From the NCBI GenBank assembly GCA_020081605.1, contig JAHREC010000045.1, positions 682,001 through 746,000 of the forward strand: a DNA stretch of 64,000 bases. The letters run 5' to 3'. The position numbers and the translations under genes are program-made. The stretch is from Albifimbria verrucaria. Lineage: Eukaryota > Ascomycota > Sordariomycetes > Hypocreales > Stachybotryaceae. This document shows positions 61,329 through 64,000 of this stretch, one piece after another (position 1 is the stretch's first letter; every line of letters begins with the position of its first letter). Below the pieces are notes generated by a model, which was not told the origin of the DNA, did no database searches, and saw only the letters and a program-made list of their open reading frames with translations.

Positions 61329-64000
61329 GGTCGCACGGGGTTGTATGGGAAGGATAGAGGAGATGGGCGACTCGCGCGGATGCTTTCCCAGGTCAGCCGC
61401 CGGAGAGGGCTACCACACGGGGAGCGCTGTTGGGCGAGCCGAGTGTGCGAGCAGTGCTGGACGAATAGTTCGGATCCAAATAGCGGTCTAGAGACGCGGT
61501 GAAAAAGTCGGAAGCTGGAGAATTGACGTCGACGTCGGCGGGTCGAGCTGAGCGTAATCGTCGTTCCGGCAAGGGGGTTAATGAGGTCCAAGGTAAGTAA
61601 GAAGAGCGAGGCAACACCAAAGGGTGACAAGACGACAAAAGATGAGTAACAAAAATGACAGGGGCGGCGACGATGCGACCGGTGAGAAGTGCGTGATGGT
61701 GAGATGGGGATGACGGTCGGGATGGGTTTGTCGGATGGGCCGTCGCGGATTTTGGGAGTTGAGAGAAATGGGCGACTAGTACAGTGTGGAGGAAGAGGAA
61801 GTGAGAAAGAGCGAGAGAGGCTGGGTTTGGTTTTGGTCTGGACAGACGGGGAGCGCGAGGCAGCGCACCACAGCACAACCACACACCACTACCTCAGCAC
61901 TATGGCCATCAAACGTCAGCAGAGAAAGACTATGAGGGGTAGGGGAAGGCAAAAAAAAAAAAAACAACGTTGCGGTAAAAGAAAACGCTGTAAAACACAA
62001 GCTGGGCAGCAAGCAAACCGGGAAAGCAGAATGCAGAGCAAACCATCCAGCGTGCCACGCAGGCTGGTGGCGCTGGGGGTTGGATGCGTACAAACCTGGG
62101 TCTCTAGGTATGGTATCTGGGTATGTAAGGTAAGGTAGCACTATGCCACCCGACCAAGCACGATTTGCGGCGATTGCGACAATGGTCAGCACTCGCGCTG
62201 GGCCGTGCGAACAAGCGTCGCAATGGGCATCCGGCGAAGAGGAAGCGATGTCTTTGCTACGGAGAAGGAAAGATGTCCGTGTTTGCAGAGTCAAGAGGTC
62301 ATGGCTGAGGCAGAAGAAGAAGAAGTGACGAGGTGGTGGGAGAGGTGGAAGATGGGAGGAATAGCTGTGCCATGGAACCTTGACCTTACCTCACCTTTGC
62401 CTCAGCAGGCAGGGTCACCCAATGTACCACTGAGGTAGCGTGCGCATCAGTAGGGCCAGGTACCTTGGGGTGCATGGCGCACTATATACGGTACATGGTG
62501 CGGGCTAGGAGAAAGGATGGGGGCCCGCGACGGGAGGGCAAGCGGGTGCTCGTTGGCGCCGTGCCCGCAGGTGCCCAGCCCACTACCCTCGCTGTATCGT
62601 AGCAACATCAGAAGCCAGACCAAAGTTAAAGCAGCTGCTACTTGGGAGTACATGTTGCGAAACCTGCGCCTCACATGGATTTCCCGTCAGCCAGGTAGAT
62701 TACATTGGCTTACCAACGCGTACCATGTCCGTGTTCTGCCTCATATTTAGAATTTGCCAGCAACAACTCAGACATGCTATGAGCTTGCAATAAGAAAAAA
62801 AAAAAAAAAAGGAACAGTACAGTACAGTACAGTAATAAAAACCAACAACAATAATAATAACAACAAACAACGTCATGGTGGAAATGAAGTAAGAAACGCT
62901 TATCGGCTTGCAAGAACATTATGCCATCAGTGGTCTTGTAAATTCGCAGGATTGTAATTGACAAATACCACCACCATTATCAAGGTTCCCCACGGTACCT
63001 GTCTACCTGCAATGGAGACGCGACAGAAGCAAAAGATCTGTCCTGGGGCGCCCTGGGCACCTCACGTACAGCATCTGGGTCTGTCCTTCCCAGTTGTCGT
63101 GGGCATGGGGAGGAACCATGAGCTGAGGGGCGAGAGCCCCTGGATCTTCCCCATTCCAGGACAGTAGCGTATACGTCAGACTGGATGCGTAATTTTGGGC
63201 CCGCCATTGCCAACATTTGGCCTGAGGCATACTTACATACGCATCGTCAAATCACTTGCTCACCCTGGGTTCTCCCCACATCATCGTGATAGAGAGCAGA
63301 CCTATCATGGCTCTCTTGTGTTCATGGAACGGATTTCGCGTTTGTCCTAGGTATGAGGCTGATAAGGCACACACTACCCACCTAACTTGGGGACGCGGTG
63401 TCCAAGGCCTTGCCCATCTTTGGTACCTACCAAGGTGCTGGTGCGGTACTAAGGTAGGTAGGTAGGTATCTACCTACGAACCTACCTCACTGTTTTGGCG
63501 TGACCCTTCAAGGTGCCTTGCATTAATTAGCACCCAAACCGTGTAGGTAGGTAGGCATTCGTTGTTTGTCAGGTCTTCTAGAAGACAGCTGATGTAACAG
63601 CAAAAGCTCTTGAAACAATCCACCCCTGAGCTGGCCACACTTGGAAATTTCCTTGCCCCTTGCCCGATGTAATTACAGTTAGTGGCTAGCTGGGGTTCGC
63701 CAACATGTCACCAGTCACCTTGATCGGCAAGTAGCTCCCTGGGGCAAGGTAAGGTAGATGCCATACTTTAGCTGTGATAACAAGCGTAGCGCAGTGGCAC
63801 CAAGGCATCTCAGGTCTGGAAGTTCCGCCGCCCAGCAGCCAAATCACCCATTTTCTGAGCCATGATGTAGCCCACCAGTCCTGCCGTGATGCATTGATCT
63901 ACTGAGCAGACAGGTACCTTACCTACTCGCCGGACCGTGTTGCCAAGCAGCCACTCCTTAATCTGTGTACCTTGGTTAGAGCATCAATATATATATATAT
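61329..64000. promoter_or_regulatory. SOM1-like upstream region and right-hand gene-free stretch
   Basis: About 2.7 kb without a supportable gene. Near the start codon the sequence is CT/GA-rich, as in a long leader (61340-61900). It holds A-runs of 14 (61951-61964) and 16 (62795-62810), an (ACAGT)n tract at 62814-62834, an AAC/AAT-rich stretch to 62872, and TACCTAGGTA-type motifs at 62103-62140, 63421-63560 and near 63912. Regulators of this kind often have long leaders with upstream frames; none here can be singled out. The final (AT)n at 63988-64000 is cut by the window edge. Confidence 0.5.

Noticed and set aside
1..64000. CRISPR array, prophage, viral insertion or secondary-metabolite cluster
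   Set aside because: No spaced direct repeats, viral genes or biosynthetic core enzymes are visible; the gene set is ordinary fungal nuclear content.

Overview
The window comes from a filamentous ascomycete, most likely a Sordariomycete. The evidence is the gene set (RPB2, a Ste2-type pheromone receptor, a Som1/Flo8-like regulator, fungal V-ATPase subunit G, Pet117), short introns of 50-95 nt with GCTAAC/CTGAC-like branch sites, and a long extremely AT-rich block that looks RIP-mutated (repeat-induced point mutation). I cannot name a species from the sequence alone.

Region 1 (1 to about 28,655) is roughly 90% A+T and holds no credible gene. It contains short-unit satellite arrays, foldback repeats, a 550-bp element with terminal inverted repeats present in two diverged copies of opposite orientation, and a second diverged repeat pair. 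One 130-bp island of normal, CpG-containing sequence survives at 17,222-17,350. Retained cytosines sit mainly in CpT/CpC context and CpA/TpG are scarce, which is the pattern RIP leaves. The block could be a regional centromere core or a transposon graveyard; the sequence alone does not decide.

Region 2 (28,659-64,000) is ordinary gene-rich sequence, and the switch is abrupt: the stop codon of the first gene lies on the boundary. In order: MIT-domain protein (-), CTNNBL1 splicing factor (+), V-ATPase subunit G (-), Pet117 (+), RPB2 (-), indoleamine 2,3-dioxygenase (-), ESCRT-I Vps23 (+), Ste2 pheromone receptor (+), a large disordered protein (-), a Tom6-like subunit (-), a small acidic-tailed protein (+), a GH16 glucanase (+) and a Som1-like LisH regulator (-). 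These are unrelated housekeeping, sensing and regulatory genes in mixed orientation; there is no biosynthetic cluster, CRISPR array or integrated virus. Ste2 and Som1 are both signalling components, and the MIT protein and Vps23 both plausibly touch ESCRT, but nothing shows a functional cluster.

A strong pattern crosses many genes. Nine otherwise well conserved genes are broken by about 29 net single-base losses, almost all in short homopolymer runs (mostly G or C). When these losses are allowed for, every coding length becomes divisible by three and family-conserved endings reappear. I read these as homopolymer-compression errors in the assembly, not pseudogenes. RPB2, VMA10, STE2 and the Tom6-like gene show none. 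I found no convincing previously undescribed system; the most interesting items are the RIP-dissected element pair, the unmutated island, the gene/AT-block junction and the VMA10 microexon.
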